Shown here in pieces: positions 44,136 to 54,635 of a DNA stretch of 64,000 nt. The stretch is taken from assembly GCF_004959935.1 (NCBI RefSeq), contig NZ_SMYN01000001.1, positions 284,280 through 348,279 on the forward strand, written 5' to 3'. Position numbers and translations under genes: made by a program. Numbering within the stretch: the stretch's first letter is position 1; each line of letters starts with the position of its first letter. Under the pieces are notes generated by a model, which was given only the letters and a program-made list of their open reading frames with translations, ran no database searches and was not told the origin of the DNA. Source of the stretch: Falsirhodobacter xinxiangensis. Lineage in GTDB: Bacteria; Pseudomonadota; Alphaproteobacteria; Rhodobacterales; Rhodobacteraceae.

Positions 44136-45281
44136 TCATTCCCGCAGTATCGACGGCTCGCGCCGGGCGATGCAAGGATCGCGCGGGCAGATGCGGCAGG
44201 TGGTGCCGACGGCCAGCGCCGGGCCGTCATCGGTGGACGGCTCGATCAGCATCGCCGCCTCGCGCACCTCTGGCCCCGACAACCCCTCGGGCCAGCGGCT
44301 TTCGGCAAAGGCGCGGATGCGGAAGCGCCGTTCGGGCATGGCGACCTGGGCCTCGACCGGGCGGCCATGGGCCAGCGCGGCATAAAGCGGCCAGAGCGGA
44401 CAGGCGGCCCCGAAGCGCGGCAGGTCGAACCCCTCGGCGGGTTTTCGGAATGTCAGCGTGCCCGACGCGTCGCAGATCACCAGCCCCGCCGTCGATCCGG
44501 GCCGCAGCGCGTCCCTGAACGCGGCGATCAGCCCCTCGCCCGCGCGCAAACGCCCCAGCCAGCGCAGCGACAGATCGCGGCCTGCCTCGCTCATGCCCGC
44601 AAGCTCGGCCCCGGTTGCGCCTTCGACGTGCCAGCCGCGACCCGCCAGCCACGCCTCCATCTCCTCCTGCGGCGAGGCTGCGACGGGGTCGGCGGCGGCG
44701 GGGCCGTCCAGATGCGCGGCCAGCGCCTTGGCCCCATCGGCCAGCCTTTCGCTGTCGCCATGCAGGTTGGCCATGAACCGGCCCTGCCATTCGGGCGTCA
44801 GATCATCGGTTTCCGCCAGAATCGCCGCCGTGGCCCGGACCGAGGCGACCGCCGACAGCACCTCGTGCAGGCTGTGGCTCAGATGCGGGTCGTGGGTCAT
44901 CCGGTCATTCAGCGCCGTCACCGCGCGGTCCAGCGCTCCAAGCCTGATATGTTGCGCCGCGACCAGCCCCGCCCAGCCGGGAAAGCGGCCTGCGAAATCC
45001 TCCAGCCGGTCGATCTCGGGCGTGGCCATGCCGGATGCGGCGGCGGCGCGCAGATCGTCCAGCACGCGCCCACCCGCGCCTTCGCCCAAGACCCGCGCAT
45101 CGGTGTCCAGCACCTCGGCCAGCCGCGCCAGCACGTCCGTCGCGACCCGCCGCCGATTATGCTCGATCAGGTTGAGATAGCTGCCCGAGATGCCGACCGC
45201 CCGCGCAAGGTCGGATTGCCGCAGGCCCATGGCCAGCCGCCTTTCGCGCACCCGCGTTCCCGTCAGCGCCGTGATCGCCAT
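44136..45281 (-). CDS. XRE-family regulator with DUF2083 domain (short-chain fatty acyl regulator type)
   Basis: 381 residues. The N-terminal Cro/CI helix-turn-helix (RRLAMGLRQSDLARAVGISGSYLNLIE) is followed by helical regions, and the C-terminal cysteine motif TTCRICPRDPCIARREPS typical of the PccR/RamB/ScfR group that senses acyl-CoA status. Compared with those (~470 residues), the metzincin-like DUF955 segment between the domains appears missing or degenerate. It is divergent from opgG; a TTGC-N7-GCAA palindrome at 45379-45393 in the intergenic region is a possible operator. Confidence 0.85.
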   Translation of the reverse strand: MAITALTGTRVRERRLAMGLRQSDLARAVGISGSYLNLIEHNRRRVATDVLARLAEVLDTDARVLGEGAGGRVLDDLRAAAASGMATPEIDRLEDFAGRFPGWAGLVAAQHIRLGALDRAVTALNDRMTHDPHLSHSLHEVLSAVASVRATAAILAETDDLTPEWQGRFMANLHGDSERLADGAKALAAHLDGPAAADPVAASPQEEMEAWLAGRGWHVEGATGAELAGMSEAGRDLSLRWLGRLRAGEGLIAAFRDALRPGSTAGLVICDASGTLTFRKPAEGFDLPRFGAACPLWPLYAALAHGRPVEAQVAMPERRFRIRAFAESRWPEGLSGPEVREAAMLIEPSTDDGPALAVGTTCRICPRDPCIARREPSILRE

Positions 45282-45424
45282 GGTCTCCCCCCACCGGGCC
45301 ATTTGAAGCCGCATTTCGGGGCGGGGTAAAGTGCTTCGGTGGCAACATCATGCCGGATGCGACACGTCGGCGCTTGATTTGCGCATGCAGCAAGGACACT
45401 TCATCAGGCAAAGAATCCGCACCC

Positions 45425-47020
45425 ATGAGGCCTCACTTGTCCAGAAAACTCCGCCTGTTGGCGGCAACAGCCATGACGTTGCTGGCGACGCCGACATTCG
45501 CCCAGACCGCCGCCCCCACCCAAGCGGTCGAGGCCGAACCCTTCGGCCCAGCCGCCGCGTTCAGCTTCGACGCGCTGGCCGAAAAGGCGGCAGAGCTGGC
45601 CCGCGCGCCCTATGCCGCAACCCCCGCCACCTATGACAAGGTGCTGGAGGATGTGACCTATACCGAACATTGGAAGATCATGTTCAAACAGGCCAAAAGC
45701 CTGATGGTGAACGACTCTCCGGTGCAGTTCTTCCACCTTGGCACCTATTTCCGCCAACCGGTGAAGATTTACGACGTGCAGGACGGACAGGCGCGCGAAG
45801 TCGTCTATCACCGCGACTATTTCGACATGCCCGAAGACAGCCCCGCCATGGCGATGGGCGACGACGCGGGCTTTGCCGGGTTCCGCGTGATGCGCCCCGA
45901 CTTCAAGACCGACTGGATCAGCTTCCTTGGCGGCTCGTATTTCCGCACCGATGGCGCGTTGCACCAATACGGCCAGTCGGCCCGCGCGCTGGCGCTGGAT
46001 ACCGGGCTGGCAACGCCAGAGGAGTTCCCGCGCTTCACCGAATTCTACATCGAACATCCCAAGGAGGGCAGCGAGAGCCTGATCGTCAACGCCCTTCTGG
46101 ACAGCCCTAGCGTTTCGGGCGCGTATCGCATCGCGATGACGAACGAGGATGGCAAGGGTCAGGTCATGGACGTCCAGTCGCGTCTGTTCTTCCGCGACGG
46201 CGTGGAACGTCTGGGCGTCGCGCCGCTGACCTCGATGTTCTGGTATTCCGAAAGCAACCGTTTCGCTTCTGCCGACTGGCGTCCCGAGGTGCATGACACC
46301 GACGGCCTGATGATGATCTCGGGCACGGGGGAACAGATCTGGCGTCCGCTGAACAACCCCGACCGCGTCATGGCCTCCAGCTTCGCCGACCAGAACCCGC
46401 AGGGCTTCGGGTTGATGCAGCGCGACCGCAACTTCGAAAACTATCAGGATGACGGCGTGCAGTTCCACAAGCGCCCGTCCGTCTGGATCGAGCCGACCTC
46501 GGACTGGGGCAACGGCGCGGTGCAGCTGGTCGAACTGCCGACCAATGACGAGGTGTTCGACAACATCGTCGCCTTCTGGAACCCCGAGCAGAAGCCCGAG
46601 GCCGGCACCGAGATGCGCTTCGATTACCGCATGCACTGGGGCGTCGATGCGCCGGTCGAAATGCCGCTGGCCCGCACCACGGCCACCCGCATCGGCGAAG
46701 GCGGCCACCCGGGCAACCCACGCCCGCTGGATCAGCACAAGCTGCTGGTCGAGTTCACCGGCGAGCCGCTGGAAGGCCTGGGTCTGGACGAAGGCGTCGA
46801 GGCCCACATCACCCTGCCCAAAGGCGCGGAACTGGTCGAGGAATACACGACCCCCGTCCAAGGCAAGGACGACACCTGGCGCGTGCAGTTCGACATCAAG
46901 ACGACCCTGCCCACCGCCGACCTGCGCGTCTATCTGTCGGATGCGGACGGAACCCCGCTGACGGAAACGTGGATGGGCCAGATCCATCCGCAGCAGATCG
47001 CCTATTGGCGGCAGCACTGA
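45425..47020 (+). CDS. opgG: Periplasmic glucan biosynthesis protein G/D
   Basis: 531 residues with a Sec signal (LLAATAMTLLATPTFAQ). The OpgG/MdoG fold is evident from FSFDALAEKAAELARAPY at the N-terminus, FRVMRPDFKTDWISFLGGSYFR, SMFWYSESNRF and RDRNFENYQDD. It shapes osmoregulated periplasmic glucans in the periplasm. The glucosyltransferase gene opgH, which usually follows, is not here; a hairpin ends the gene instead. Confidence 0.93.
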   Translation: MRPHLSRKLRLLAATAMTLLATPTFAQTAAPTQAVEAEPFGPAAAFSFDALAEKAAELARAPYAATPATYDKVLEDVTYTEHWKIMFKQAKSLMVNDSPVQFFHLGTYFRQPVKIYDVQDGQAREVVYHRDYFDMPEDSPAMAMGDDAGFAGFRVMRPDFKTDWISFLGGSYFRTDGALHQYGQSARALALDTGLATPEEFPRFTEFYIEHPKEGSESLIVNALLDSPSVSGAYRIAMTNEDGKGQVMDVQSRLFFRDGVERLGVAPLTSMFWYSESNRFASADWRPEVHDTDGLMMISGTGEQIWRPLNNPDRVMASSFADQNPQGFGLMQRDRNFENYQDDGVQFHKRPSVWIEPTSDWGNGAVQLVELPTNDEVFDNIVAFWNPEQKPEAGTEMRFDYRMHWGVDAPVEMPLARTTATRIGEGGHPGNPRPLDQHKLLVEFTGEPLEGLGLDEGVEAHITLPKGAELVEEYTTPVQGKDDTWRVQFDIKTTLPTADLRVYLSDADGTPLTETWMGQIHPQQIAYWRQH

Positions 47021-47026
47021 CGCAGC

Positions 47027-47052
47027 GCCCGGAAGCATGCGTGCTTCCGGGC
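47027..47052 (+). terminator. Perfect 11-bp hairpin after opgG
   Basis: GCCCGGAAGCA / TGCTTCCGGGC with a TGCG loop, 7 bp after the opgG stop. No T-run follows (CATCCACC), so it is a strong RNA hairpin that may protect the 3' end rather than a classic terminator. The rest of the gap to 47318 has no supported gene. Confidence 0.55.
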
Positions 47053-47318
47053 CATCCACCGTCCGTCATGGCGCGAAGCTGGAAATCCGCCTTTGGCTCC
47101 GCCATCCGGTCAGGATCAACTGCGACGCCGTCTTCGGACCGAACTTCCAGATCATATGGTTTGCCCAGATGGGCGGTTTCGAAATCCACGCCGCTTGATC
47201 GGCCGTGCAGAAAGATGATCCGGGCCATGCGGGTCTGCTCCCGCATCTCCCCCGATGGTGTCGGAGTTTTTGTGACAGCCGGCGGCACCCCGCCTTGGGG
47301 CGCGCCGGTCTTGGCAAC

Positions 47319-48311
47319 CTAGGCTGGCACGGCCTCGGCCAGAACTTCGGCCGCGATGGCGAAACTGCGCTTGCGGGCCTGATGGTCGTGGATCATCCCG
47401 GTGATCATCAGCTCGTCCGGGCGATAGCGGTCCAGCAGCGCGCCGATCTCGCGGCGGACCGTGGCGGGCGATCCGGTGGCAGAGACGGACAGCGCCTCCT
47501 CGGCTCCGGCAAGGAAGGGGGCGGCGACCACCTCCTCGATGTTCTTCACCGGGCGCGGCAAGCGGCCCGGACGGCCCGAGCGCAGGTTGGCAAACGCCTG
47601 CTGCTGCGAGGTGCGCAGGAACCTTGCCTCGTCATCCGTATCGGCGGCAAAGACGTTGGCCGCCAGCATGAAGTAAGGCGCATCGAGGAATTGCGACGGG
47701 CGGAAGGTGGAGCGGTAGGTCTCGATCGCCGCCTCCAGCGCCGCGGGCGCGAAATGCGAGGCGAAGCTGTAGGGCAGGCCCAGATAGGCCGCAAGCTGCG
47801 CGCCGAACAGGCTGGAGCCAAGAATCCAGACCGGAACCTTGGTCCCCACCCCCGGCACGGCCTGGATGCGCGCATCCAGCGCGGGGTCCTGAAAATACTC
47901 GATCAGTTCCACAACATCCTGCGGGAAGGTGTCCGACGCTTCCATATGGCGGCGCAGGGCGCGGGCGGTGCCCATGTCGGTGCCCGGCGCGCGGCCAAGC
48001 CCAAGGTCGATGCGTCCCGGATAGAGCGTTGCCAGCGTGCCGAACTGTTCCGCGATCACCAGCGGCGCGTGGTTCGGCAGCATGATGCCCCCTGCGCCCA
48101 CGCGGATGCGGCTGGTCCCACCCGCCACATGCCCGATCACGACCGAAGTGGCCGCCGACGCGATCCCCGGCATGTTGTGATGTTCGGCCAGCCAATAGCG
48201 GTGATAGCCCAGCGCCTCGGCATGGCGGGCAAGGTCCAGCGTATTGGCCAAGGCCTGGGCGGTCGTCTCGCCCTCGGGAACGGGCGACAGGTCGAGCAAC
48301 GAATATTTCAT
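47319..48311 (-). CDS. LLM-class flavin-dependent oxidoreductase (YhbW/MsnO8-like)
   Basis: 330 residues, a luciferase-like TIM barrel starting with [14 protein letters not shown]. Family segments are [50 protein letters not shown] and [15 protein letters not shown]. It probably oxidises a small substrate with FMNH2 and O2; the substrate cannot be read. Transcribed alone. Confidence 0.9.
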   Translation of the reverse strand: MKYSLLDLSPVPEGETTAQALANTLDLARHAEALGYHRYWLAEHHNMPGIASAATSVVIGHVAGGTSRIRVGAGGIMLPNHAPLVIAEQFGTLATLYPGRIDLGLGRAPGTDMGTARALRRHMEASDTFPQDVVELIEYFQDPALDARIQAVPGVGTKVPVWILGSSLFGAQLAAYLGLPYSFASHFAPAALEAAIETYRSTFRPSQFLDAPYFMLAANVFAADTDDEARFLRTSQQQAFANLRSGRPGRLPRPVKNIEEVVAAPFLAGAEEALSVSATGSPATVRREIGALLDRYRPDELMITGMIHDHQARKRSFAIAAEVLAEAVPA

Positions 48312-48354
48312 GGGGAACCCCTTTCCCGCCCGATATATGCGTCCGATCGTTCGG

Positions 48355-50214
48355 TTAAAGGGTCATCTGCTGACCAAGTGCGATCACCCGGTTCGACGGC
48401 ATCTTGTAGAAGTCCGTCGCATCCGACGCGGATTTCGTCATTGCGATGAACAGACGCTCGCGCCAGCCCCCGCTTGGCGCCCGGAAAGAGCGGCGGTTGA
48501 CGAAGAAGGACGTGCTCATGATGTCGAACTTCTCGCCCTCTTTGCGCGCCAGCATCAGCGCCTTGGGCACGTTCGGCGTTTCCATGTAACCGAAGCGGAT
48601 GCCGATTTTCACGAACCGATCCGACAGCCGTTCGATCTGCACCCGGTTCTGATCGCGCACCCAAGGCGTGTCGGCCACGCGCACCGTCACGATGAAATTC
48701 TGCTGATGCAGGACGTGGTTGTGCTTCAGGTTGTGCATCAAGGCAGGCGGCGCGACATCGGGATCCGAGGTCAGGAACACCGCCGTTCCGGGCGCCTCCA
48801 GCGGGTGGGATTTCTCCAGCATCCCGATCAGGCTGGTCAGCCGCAGCGATCCGGTCCGGGCCTTTTCCATCACATGGGCCGTGCCGCGCACCCAGACCCA
48901 CATCAGCAGGCAGACGATCGCCGCGATCAGGATCGGGACATAGCCGCCGTCATGGATCTTGGCGGCGTTGGCGGTCAGGAACAAAAGCTCCACGATCAGG
49001 ATCGGGACCATGACCCCGATGACCGCCGCCAGCGGCCATTTCCAGCCCAGCCGGAACAGCACGATCGACAGGATCGAGGTGATGACCATGTCGCCCGTCA
49101 CCGCGATCCCATAGGCGCTGGCAAGGTTGGACGAGCTGCCGAAGACCAGCACCAGCACCATCACCCCTGCCGCCAGCACCATGTTGACCTTGGGCACATA
49201 GATCTGCCCGACCTGCGTTTCCGAGGTGTGCTGAATCTCCAACCGGGGCAGCAGACCCATCTGCACTGCCTGCTGCACCATGGAGAACGCCCCCGAGATC
49301 ACGGCTTGCGAGGCGATGACCGTGGCGCAGGTGGCCAGCACGACCAAGGGCGCCAACGCCCAGGGCGGGGCCATCAGAAAGAACGGGTTCGCCGCCATTT
49401 CGGGATGGGCCAGCACCGCCGCACCCTGCCCCAGATAGGACAGCGCCAGCGCCGGGAAGACGAAACAGACCCATGCGATGCGGATCGGACGGCGGCCGAA
49501 ATGGCCCATATCGGCATAAAGCGCCTCGCCCCCGGTCACGGCCAGAAACACCAGCCCCATGACCGACAGGGCGCCCGTCCCGTTTTCCCACAGATACAGC
49601 AGCGCGTGCCACGGATTGAGCGCGGTCAGGATCGCCGGATCGTCGCCGATATGTAGCAGCCCGTTGATCGCCATTACCCCGAACCAGACCATCATGATCG
49701 GCCCGAAGAAGATCGACACCCGCCCCGTGCCCTTGTTCTGCACGAAGAACAGCCCCGCGATGATCGCCAGCGTCAGCGGGATGACATAGCGCGAGAAGTC
49801 GGGCGAGATCAGCGCCATCCCCTCGACCGCCGACAGAACCGACATGGCCGGGGTGATCATCGCATCGCCGAAGAACAGCGATATGCCGACGACGCCCAGC
49901 GCCAGAACCCAGCCCGGACGGCGGCCCAGCGCGCGTTGGACCAAGGCCACCAGCGACAGCGTCCCGCCCTCGCCCCGGTTGTCGGCGCGCATGACCAGCA
50001 GCACGTATTTCAGCGACACGATCAGCACGATCGTCCACAGCAGGAGCGAGATGATGCCGATCACGTCCGACCGGACTAGCCCGTCCTTGCTGGCGGCATG
50101 AAGCGATTCCCGAAGCGCATAAAGCGGGCTGGTGCCGATGTCGCCATAGACGACGCCCAGCGATCCAAGGATCAGCTTCCAGCCCGGCGCGTGCGTTCCC
50201 TGCTCGCTTTGCAT
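48355..50214 (-). CDS. kup: Low-affinity potassium uptake protein Kup
   Basis: 619 residues. It starts with the Kup signature [21 protein letters not shown] and [17 protein letters not shown], with about twelve membrane spans and a cytoplasmic C-terminal domain ([20 protein letters not shown]). It is an H+/K+ symporter of the inner membrane. The start lies 1 bp after the dedA stop, so the two are co-transcribed. Confidence 0.95.
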   Translation of the reverse strand: MQSEQGTHAPGWKLILGSLGVVYGDIGTSPLYALRESLHAASKDGLVRSDVIGIISLLLWTIVLIVSLKYVLLVMRADNRGEGGTLSLVALVQRALGRRPGWVLALGVVGISLFFGDAMITPAMSVLSAVEGMALISPDFSRYVIPLTLAIIAGLFFVQNKGTGRVSIFFGPIMMVWFGVMAINGLLHIGDDPAILTALNPWHALLYLWENGTGALSVMGLVFLAVTGGEALYADMGHFGRRPIRIAWVCFVFPALALSYLGQGAAVLAHPEMAANPFFLMAPPWALAPLVVLATCATVIASQAVISGAFSMVQQAVQMGLLPRLEIQHTSETQVGQIYVPKVNMVLAAGVMVLVLVFGSSSNLASAYGIAVTGDMVITSILSIVLFRLGWKWPLAAVIGVMVPILIVELLFLTANAAKIHDGGYVPILIAAIVCLLMWVWVRGTAHVMEKARTGSLRLTSLIGMLEKSHPLEAPGTAVFLTSDPDVAPPALMHNLKHNHVLHQQNFIVTVRVADTPWVRDQNRVQIERLSDRFVKIGIRFGYMETPNVPKALMLARKEGEKFDIMSTSFFVNRRSFRAPSGGWRERLFIAMTKSASDATDFYKMPSNRVIALGQQMTL

Positions 50215-50215
50215 G

Positions 50216-50752
50216 TCACCCTGCGATCATGTTCCACAGCCAGCTTACGACATTCCCGCCAATCTCGCCCGATTTCGGCACTGCGAAGGCCCATGCGATC
50301 GCGCCGATTATGTTCCAGCCGATGAATCGGCGGAACGGCATTCGCGCGATCCCGGCCAGAAGGAAGACGACGGCACGCAGGGGGCCGAAGAAATGCCCGA
50401 TCAAAAGCGCGGCCCCGCCCCATTTGGCAAAGGCACCGCGGCCCTTTTCGGCCAGCTCGGGCTCTTTGTTCATGGGCCATTGGCGCAGAATCCAGTCGCC
50501 GTAATGCCGCCCCAGCCACCAGCTGGTGCAGGACCCGATGATCGCGCCGGTGGAGGCACCCTGCCAGATCGGCATGAACTCCACCTCTCCGGTCGCGACC
50601 AGCGCACCGACGCCCACGAGGATCGCGGTCGAGGGGATCAGGATCGAGATGATCGGCATCGTTTCCGCCAGCGCGAAGAACAGTGCGATCCAGAAGGCCC
50701 ATTCGCGGTTCGCCTCGACGAAATCGAGGATGCTGTCGATCAGGTTTTCCAC
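50216..50752 (-). CDS. DedA-family membrane protein
   Basis: 178 residues with a GTG start (AAGGAG 6 bp upstream; the only in-frame start that gives the family N-terminus). Motifs ETMPIISILIPSTAILV, GASTGAIIGSCTSWWLGR and GHFFGPLRAVVFLLAGIARM are typical of DedA/SNARE-associated proteins, now seen as undecaprenyl-phosphate or lipid flippases. Four to five hydrophobic segments are present. Confidence 0.88.
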   Translation of the reverse strand: MENLIDSILDFVEANREWAFWIALFFALAETMPIISILIPSTAILVGVGALVATGEVEFMPIWQGASTGAIIGSCTSWWLGRHYGDWILRQWPMNKEPELAEKGRGAFAKWGGAALLIGHFFGPLRAVVFLLAGIARMPFRRFIGWNIIGAIAWAFAVPKSGEIGGNVVSWLWNMIAG

Positions 50753-50921
50753 GCAGGCTCCTTCATGCGGCTGAGGGTTTTGGTAGCCGCGCCGCGCCGG
50801 TCGCGCAAGCGGCTGATTTGAACGCTTTCCCTTGCTGGACCTGTGGCGTATAAACCCGGGCAATCGCGCAAGGGCGCAAACCGTGATCAACAGGCCGAAT
50901 GGCCGGACCCTCGAGGATGGC

Positions 50922-51407
50922 ATGAGCAAACAATCTTCCGACACCGACGTCGCCTTCATCCAGGCGCTGGCTGAACTTCTGAACGCCAACGACCTGACGG
51001 AACTGTCGGTGAAACGCGAATATGCCGAGGATGACAGCCTCGAAGTGCGCGTGGTCAAACAGGCCAACATCGTCACGACGCAGATCGCGGCAGCGCCGGT
51101 CGCCGTGGCCGCAGCGCCCACGGCAGCCGCAGCGGCAGCCGCCCCCGCCGCGATCGAAGACCCGGCCCAGCATCCGGGCGCGGTCACGTCGCCCATGGTC
51201 GGGACCGCCTATCTTGCGCCCGAACCCGGCGCTGCGACCTTCGTTTCGGTCGGTCAGGCCGTGACCGAAGGCCAGACCCTGATGATCATCGAAGCGATGA
51301 AGACGATGAACCACATCCCCGCGCCCCGCGCCGGGACGGTGAAGCGCATCCTGATCGCCGACGGCACCCCGGTGGAATACGGCGCACCCCTGATGATCGT
51401 GGAGTGA
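50922..51407 (+). CDS. accB: Biotin carboxyl carrier protein of acetyl-CoA carboxylase
   Basis: 161 residues. An N-terminal interaction region, an alanine/proline linker (about residues 57-80), and a C-terminal biotinyl domain with EAMKTMN, biotin on K127. It carries CO2 from biotin carboxylase to the carboxyltransferase in fatty-acid synthesis. accC follows after 7 bp. Confidence 0.95.
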   Translation: MSKQSSDTDVAFIQALAELLNANDLTELSVKREYAEDDSLEVRVVKQANIVTTQIAAAPVAVAAAPTAAAAAAAPAAIEDPAQHPGAVTSPMVGTAYLAPEPGAATFVSVGQAVTEGQTLMIIEAMKTMNHIPAPRAGTVKRILIADGTPVEYGAPLMIVE

Positions 51408-51414
51408 TCCCGCG

Positions 51415-52761
51415 ATGTTCACAAAGATCCTGATCGCGAACCGGGGCGAGATCGCCCTTCGCGTCATCCGCGCCTGCCGCGAGATGGGCATCACCTCGGT
51501 CGCGGTGCATTCCACCGCCGACAGCGATGCGATGCATGTCCGCATGGCCGACGAATCCGTCTGCATCGGCCCGGCGTCATCGTCGGAAAGCTATCTCAAG
51601 AAATCGGCAATCATTTCCGCCTGCGAGATCACGGGGGCCGAAGCGGTCCATCCGGGCTATGGCTTCCTGTCGGAAAACGCCGGTTTCGCACAGGCGCTGG
51701 CCGATCACGACATCACCTTCATCGGCCCGACTGCGGAACATATCCGCATCATGGGCGACAAGATCACCGCCAAGGAAACCGCCAAGGCGCTGGGCATCCC
51801 GGTCGTTCCGGGATCGGATGGTGGCGTTCCGGATTACGAGACGGCACTGAAGGTCGCGACCGAGATCGGCTTTCCGGTCATCATCAAGGCGACCGCCGGT
51901 GGTGGCGGGCGCGGGATGAAGACCGCGCTGACCCCGGCCGATCTGGAGGTTGCCTTCCGCACCGCGCGGTCCGAGGCGAAGGCCGCTTTCGGCAATGACG
52001 AAGTCTATATGGAGAAATACCTCCAACGGCCGCGTCACATCGAGATTCAGGTCTTCGGCGATGGCAAGGGCAACGCGGTCCATCTGGGCGAGCGGGACTG
52101 CTCGCTTCAACGCCGCCACCAGAAGGTGTTCGAAGAAGCGCCCGGCCCGGTCATCACCCCGGCCCTGCGCGCGGAAATCGGCAAGATCTGCGCCGACGCC
52201 GTGGCCAAGATCAACTACATCGGCGCCGGGACCATCGAGTTCCTGTATGAAGACGGCAAGTTCTATTTCATCGAAATGAACACCCGTCTTCAGGTCGAAC
52301 ATCCGGTGACCGAGGCGATCTATGGCGTGGACCTCGTCCGCGAACAAATCCGCGTCGCGGCGGGTCTGCCGATGAGCTTCACGCAGGACGAGCTGGAACT
52401 GAACGGCCACGCGATCGAGGTTCGGATCAACGCCGAACGTCTGCCGAATTTCGCCCCCTGCCCCGGCAAGGTGAAGGTGTTCCACGCCCCCGGCGGTCTG
52501 GGCGTGCGGATGGATTCGGCGCTGTATGGCGGCTATTCGATCCCGCCCTATTACGACAGCCTGATCGGCAAGCTGATCGTCCACGGGCGCGACCGGCCCG
52601 AGGCGTTGGCCCGCCTGCACCGCGCGCTGGGCGAGTTGATCGTGGATGGTGTCGACACCACCGTGCCGCTGTTCCACGCCCTTCTGGCCGAGCCGGACAT
52701 CCAGAACGGTGAATACAACATTCACTGGCTGGAAAAATGGCTGGCGGCGCAGTTCGGCTGA
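51415..52761 (+). CDS. accC: Biotin carboxylase of acetyl-CoA carboxylase
   Basis: 448 residues, full length. The N-terminal [16 protein letters not shown], the ATP-grasp core with [28 protein letters not shown] and [16 protein letters not shown], and the C-terminal [16 protein letters not shown] are all intact. It carboxylates biotin on AccB using ATP and bicarbonate. Confidence 0.97.
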   Translation: MFTKILIANRGEIALRVIRACREMGITSVAVHSTADSDAMHVRMADESVCIGPASSSESYLKKSAIISACEITGAEAVHPGYGFLSENAGFAQALADHDITFIGPTAEHIRIMGDKITAKETAKALGIPVVPGSDGGVPDYETALKVATEIGFPVIIKATAGGGGRGMKTALTPADLEVAFRTARSEAKAAFGNDEVYMEKYLQRPRHIEIQVFGDGKGNAVHLGERDCSLQRRHQKVFEEAPGPVITPALRAEIGKICADAVAKINYIGAGTIEFLYEDGKFYFIEMNTRLQVEHPVTEAIYGVDLVREQIRVAAGLPMSFTQDELELNGHAIEVRINAERLPNFAPCPGKVKVFHAPGGLGVRMDSALYGGYSIPPYYDSLIGKLIVHGRDRPEALARLHRALGELIVDGVDTTVPLFHALLAEPDIQNGEYNIHWLEKWLAAQFG

Positions 52762-53375
52762 CACCGGAGCTGCTGCTGCGCGCCTATGCCGCCGGGATAT
52801 TCCCGATGGGCGAAGGCCGCGACTCCCCCCGCATCGACTGGATCGATCCCGTCATGCGGGGGATCATGCCGCTGGACGGATTGCGGCTGTCTCGGTCGCT
52901 CCGGGCCAGCATTCGGCGCAAGGATTATGAAATCCGCATCAACCATGATTTCGTCGGCACCGTGCAGAATTGCGCCGCGCGGGACGAGACGTGGATCAAC
53001 GACCAGATCATCTCTCTTTATGCCGCGCTGCACCGGGCCGGTCACGCCCATTCGGTCGAGGTTTGGGACGGAGAGATGATCGGCGGGCTTTACGGCGTTT
53101 CGCTGGGTGGCGCGTTCTTTGGCGAAAGCATGTTTTCGCGCCGAACGGATGCGTCGAAGATCGCGCTGGCATGGCAGGTGCATCGGCTGCGCGCGGGGGG
53201 ATTCACCCTGCTGGACACGCAATTCCTGACGCCGCATCTGCAATCACTGGGCGGGGTCGAGGTCACGCGGGCGGAATATCACGCAATGCTGGCGCTGGCG
53301 CTGGAGGTTCGCGCAGATTTCCTACCCGAAGGCTATGCGCCGGACCCGCTTGCCGTCAGCCAGCAGCGCAGCTGA
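52737..53375 (+). CDS. aat: Leucyl/phenylalanyl-tRNA-protein transferase
   Basis: 212 residues. Motifs [51 protein letters not shown] and [16 protein letters not shown] define the Aat family. It adds Leu or Phe to N-terminal Lys/Arg of proteins in the N-degron pathway upstream of ClpS/ClpAP. The start overlaps accC by 25 bp; a start a few codons later is possible. The 3' end overlaps the convergent DUF2155 gene by 20 bp. Confidence 0.93.
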   Translation: MAGGAVRLTPELLLRAYAAGIFPMGEGRDSPRIDWIDPVMRGIMPLDGLRLSRSLRASIRRKDYEIRINHDFVGTVQNCAARDETWINDQIISLYAALHRAGHAHSVEVWDGEMIGGLYGVSLGGAFFGESMFSRRTDASKIALAWQVHRLRAGGFTLLDTQFLTPHLQSLGGVEVTRAEYHAMLALALEVRADFLPEGYAPDPLAVSQQRS

Positions 53376-53709
53376 GCACCCAGACATCGTAACGCGGGTG
53401 GTCCAGCGCCGAGATCGCCGGGCTGGAGGCGATCATCCAGCCGGAAAAGTTCGGCGCATTCGCCCGGCTGTCCTGAATGGTGACATGGGCAAACGCGTCC
53501 GAAGCGGGATCTGCCACCGGATAGCGGCATTCGTCCAACCGGATCGTCAGAAAGCCCTGGGTCAGCGACTGGCCGTTGGAAAGCTCCAGATCGCCCGTCG
53601 CGCCGGTGACCTTATCCAGCCAGCGCAGGGTGCCGCCCGGTGCGACAGCGGCCTCCTGTGCGAAGACAGGCGCCGCCGAGAGCAGCAGGGCGATCAGCGC
53701 CGCCTTCAT
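53356..53709 (-). CDS. DUF2155 secreted protein
   Basis: 117 residues with a signal peptide (ALIALLLSAAPVFAQ). The domain has LRWLDKVTGATGDLEL, LTIRLDECRYP and the conserved ending [30 protein letters not shown]2155 is alphaproteobacterial and of unknown function, typically next to aat and complex I accessory genes, as here. The stop/start overlap with mlaD shows co-transcription. Confidence 0.9.
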   Translation of the reverse strand: MKAALIALLLSAAPVFAQEAAVAPGGTLRWLDKVTGATGDLELSNGQSLTQGFLTIRLDECRYPVADPASDAFAHVTIQDSRANAPNFSGWMIASSPAISALDHPRYDVWVLSCAAG

Positions 53710-54182
53710 GGCGCGGGTGCGGATGCGGGTTCGTCACTGCCGGACTGCCCGCCGACGAAGGCCATCAGCAGTGAAATCAGGCTGACCGAACCCTGCGTAT
53801 CCTCGATCTCCTGCCCCGGTTCGAGGTTTTCAAGCGCCCCGCCCGGTTGGATTTCGACGAAATTGCCGCCAAGCAACCCCTCGGACGAAATCAGCAGCGA
53901 GGAATCGGTCGGGATCAGGATGCCGTCACGAACCGAAACGGTCGCATCGGCCATATAGGTTTCCGGGTTCAGCGCGAGGCTGGTGACAGTGCCGACCTTG
54001 ACGCCCGCCAGCCGCACATCGGTGCCGACGCTGATGCCATCCGCAGTGCGGAAGCTGCCGGTCAAGGGGTAGCTGCCGCCGCCCGCGCCGAAGCCCGCCG
54101 AATGACCGGCATAGAGCAGAAAGCCGACCGCTGCGGCCAGCACCGCGGCGCCGGCAAGAACTTCTGTGCTGTTTTCAGACAT
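53706..54182 (-). CDS. mlaD: MlaD-family outer-membrane lipid asymmetry protein
   Basis: 158 residues: one N-terminal membrane anchor (VLAGAAVLAAAVGFLLYAG) and an MCE domain with GTDVRLAGVKVGTV and LLISSEGLLGGNFVEIQPGG. It is the periplasmic substrate-binding part of the Mla phospholipid transporter; mlaE/mlaF are not in the window. Start overlaps the preceding stop (TAATG). Confidence 0.92.
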   Translation of the reverse strand: MSENSTEVLAGAAVLAAAVGFLLYAGHSAGFGAGGGSYPLTGSFRTADGISVGTDVRLAGVKVGTVTSLALNPETYMADATVSVRDGILIPTDSSLLISSEGLLGGNFVEIQPGGALENLEPGQEIEDTQGSVSLISLLMAFVGGQSGSDEPASAPAP

Positions 54183-54559
54183 TATTCCGGCTGCCATGCC
54201 TCGTAATCCCGACGAGCCGGGGGCGCTGCCCGCAGCAGCGATCCTGCGGGGACATAGGCCGCGGGGGTGCCGGTCAGGTTTTCCTGATGCGGTTTCTCCC
54301 ACGGCTTGTGAACCAGCGGCTTCACGGTCGGTGGCTCGTCCCAAGTGTGGTGCAACCAGCCGTGCCAGCTGGGGTCGATCCGGCTTGCCTCGGATTCGCC
54401 ATTGAAGATGACCCAGCGGCGTTTCTTGTCCGCCGTCTGATAGAAGACGTTGCCTTGGTCATCCTCGCCAACCTTCTGGCCGTGGCGCCAGGTGAAGACC
54501 TGCGTGTTGATCGTCTGGCTGTTCCACCAGGTCGCCATGCGTTTGAGGAAATAGATCAA
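54182..54559 (-). CDS. NADH:ubiquinone oxidoreductase 17.2 kDa accessory subunit (NDUFA12 family)
   Basis: 125 residues from a TTG start with GGAGG 7 bp upstream, giving the usual N-terminus ([20 protein letters not shown]). Conserved [34 protein letters not shown] and [13 protein letters not shown] are present. It is a supernumerary complex I subunit shared by mitochondria and alphaproteobacteria, at the matrix/cytoplasmic arm. Confidence 0.93.
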   Translation of the reverse strand: MIYFLKRMATWWNSQTINTQVFTWRHGQKVGEDDQGNVFYQTADKKRRWVIFNGESEASRIDPSWHGWLHHTWDEPPTVKPLVHKPWEKPHQENLTGTPAAYVPAGSLLRAAPPARRDYEAWQPE

Positions 54560-54635
54560 GACACGTCCTCCGAGGGGTTCCGGCACCCCGTATCGCAAAT
54601 GAAACGCCCGAGGTCCAGCCCCGGGCGATCACGTA

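Noticed and set aside
45404-47059. A 551-codon minus-strand frame opposite opgG
   Set aside because: Shadow of opgG; no recognisable protein features.
47040-47228. Short minus-strand frame beginning MARIIFLHGRSSG
   Set aside because: The start looks protein-like but the frame soon becomes low-quality and runs antisense into opgG; at most a degraded remnant.
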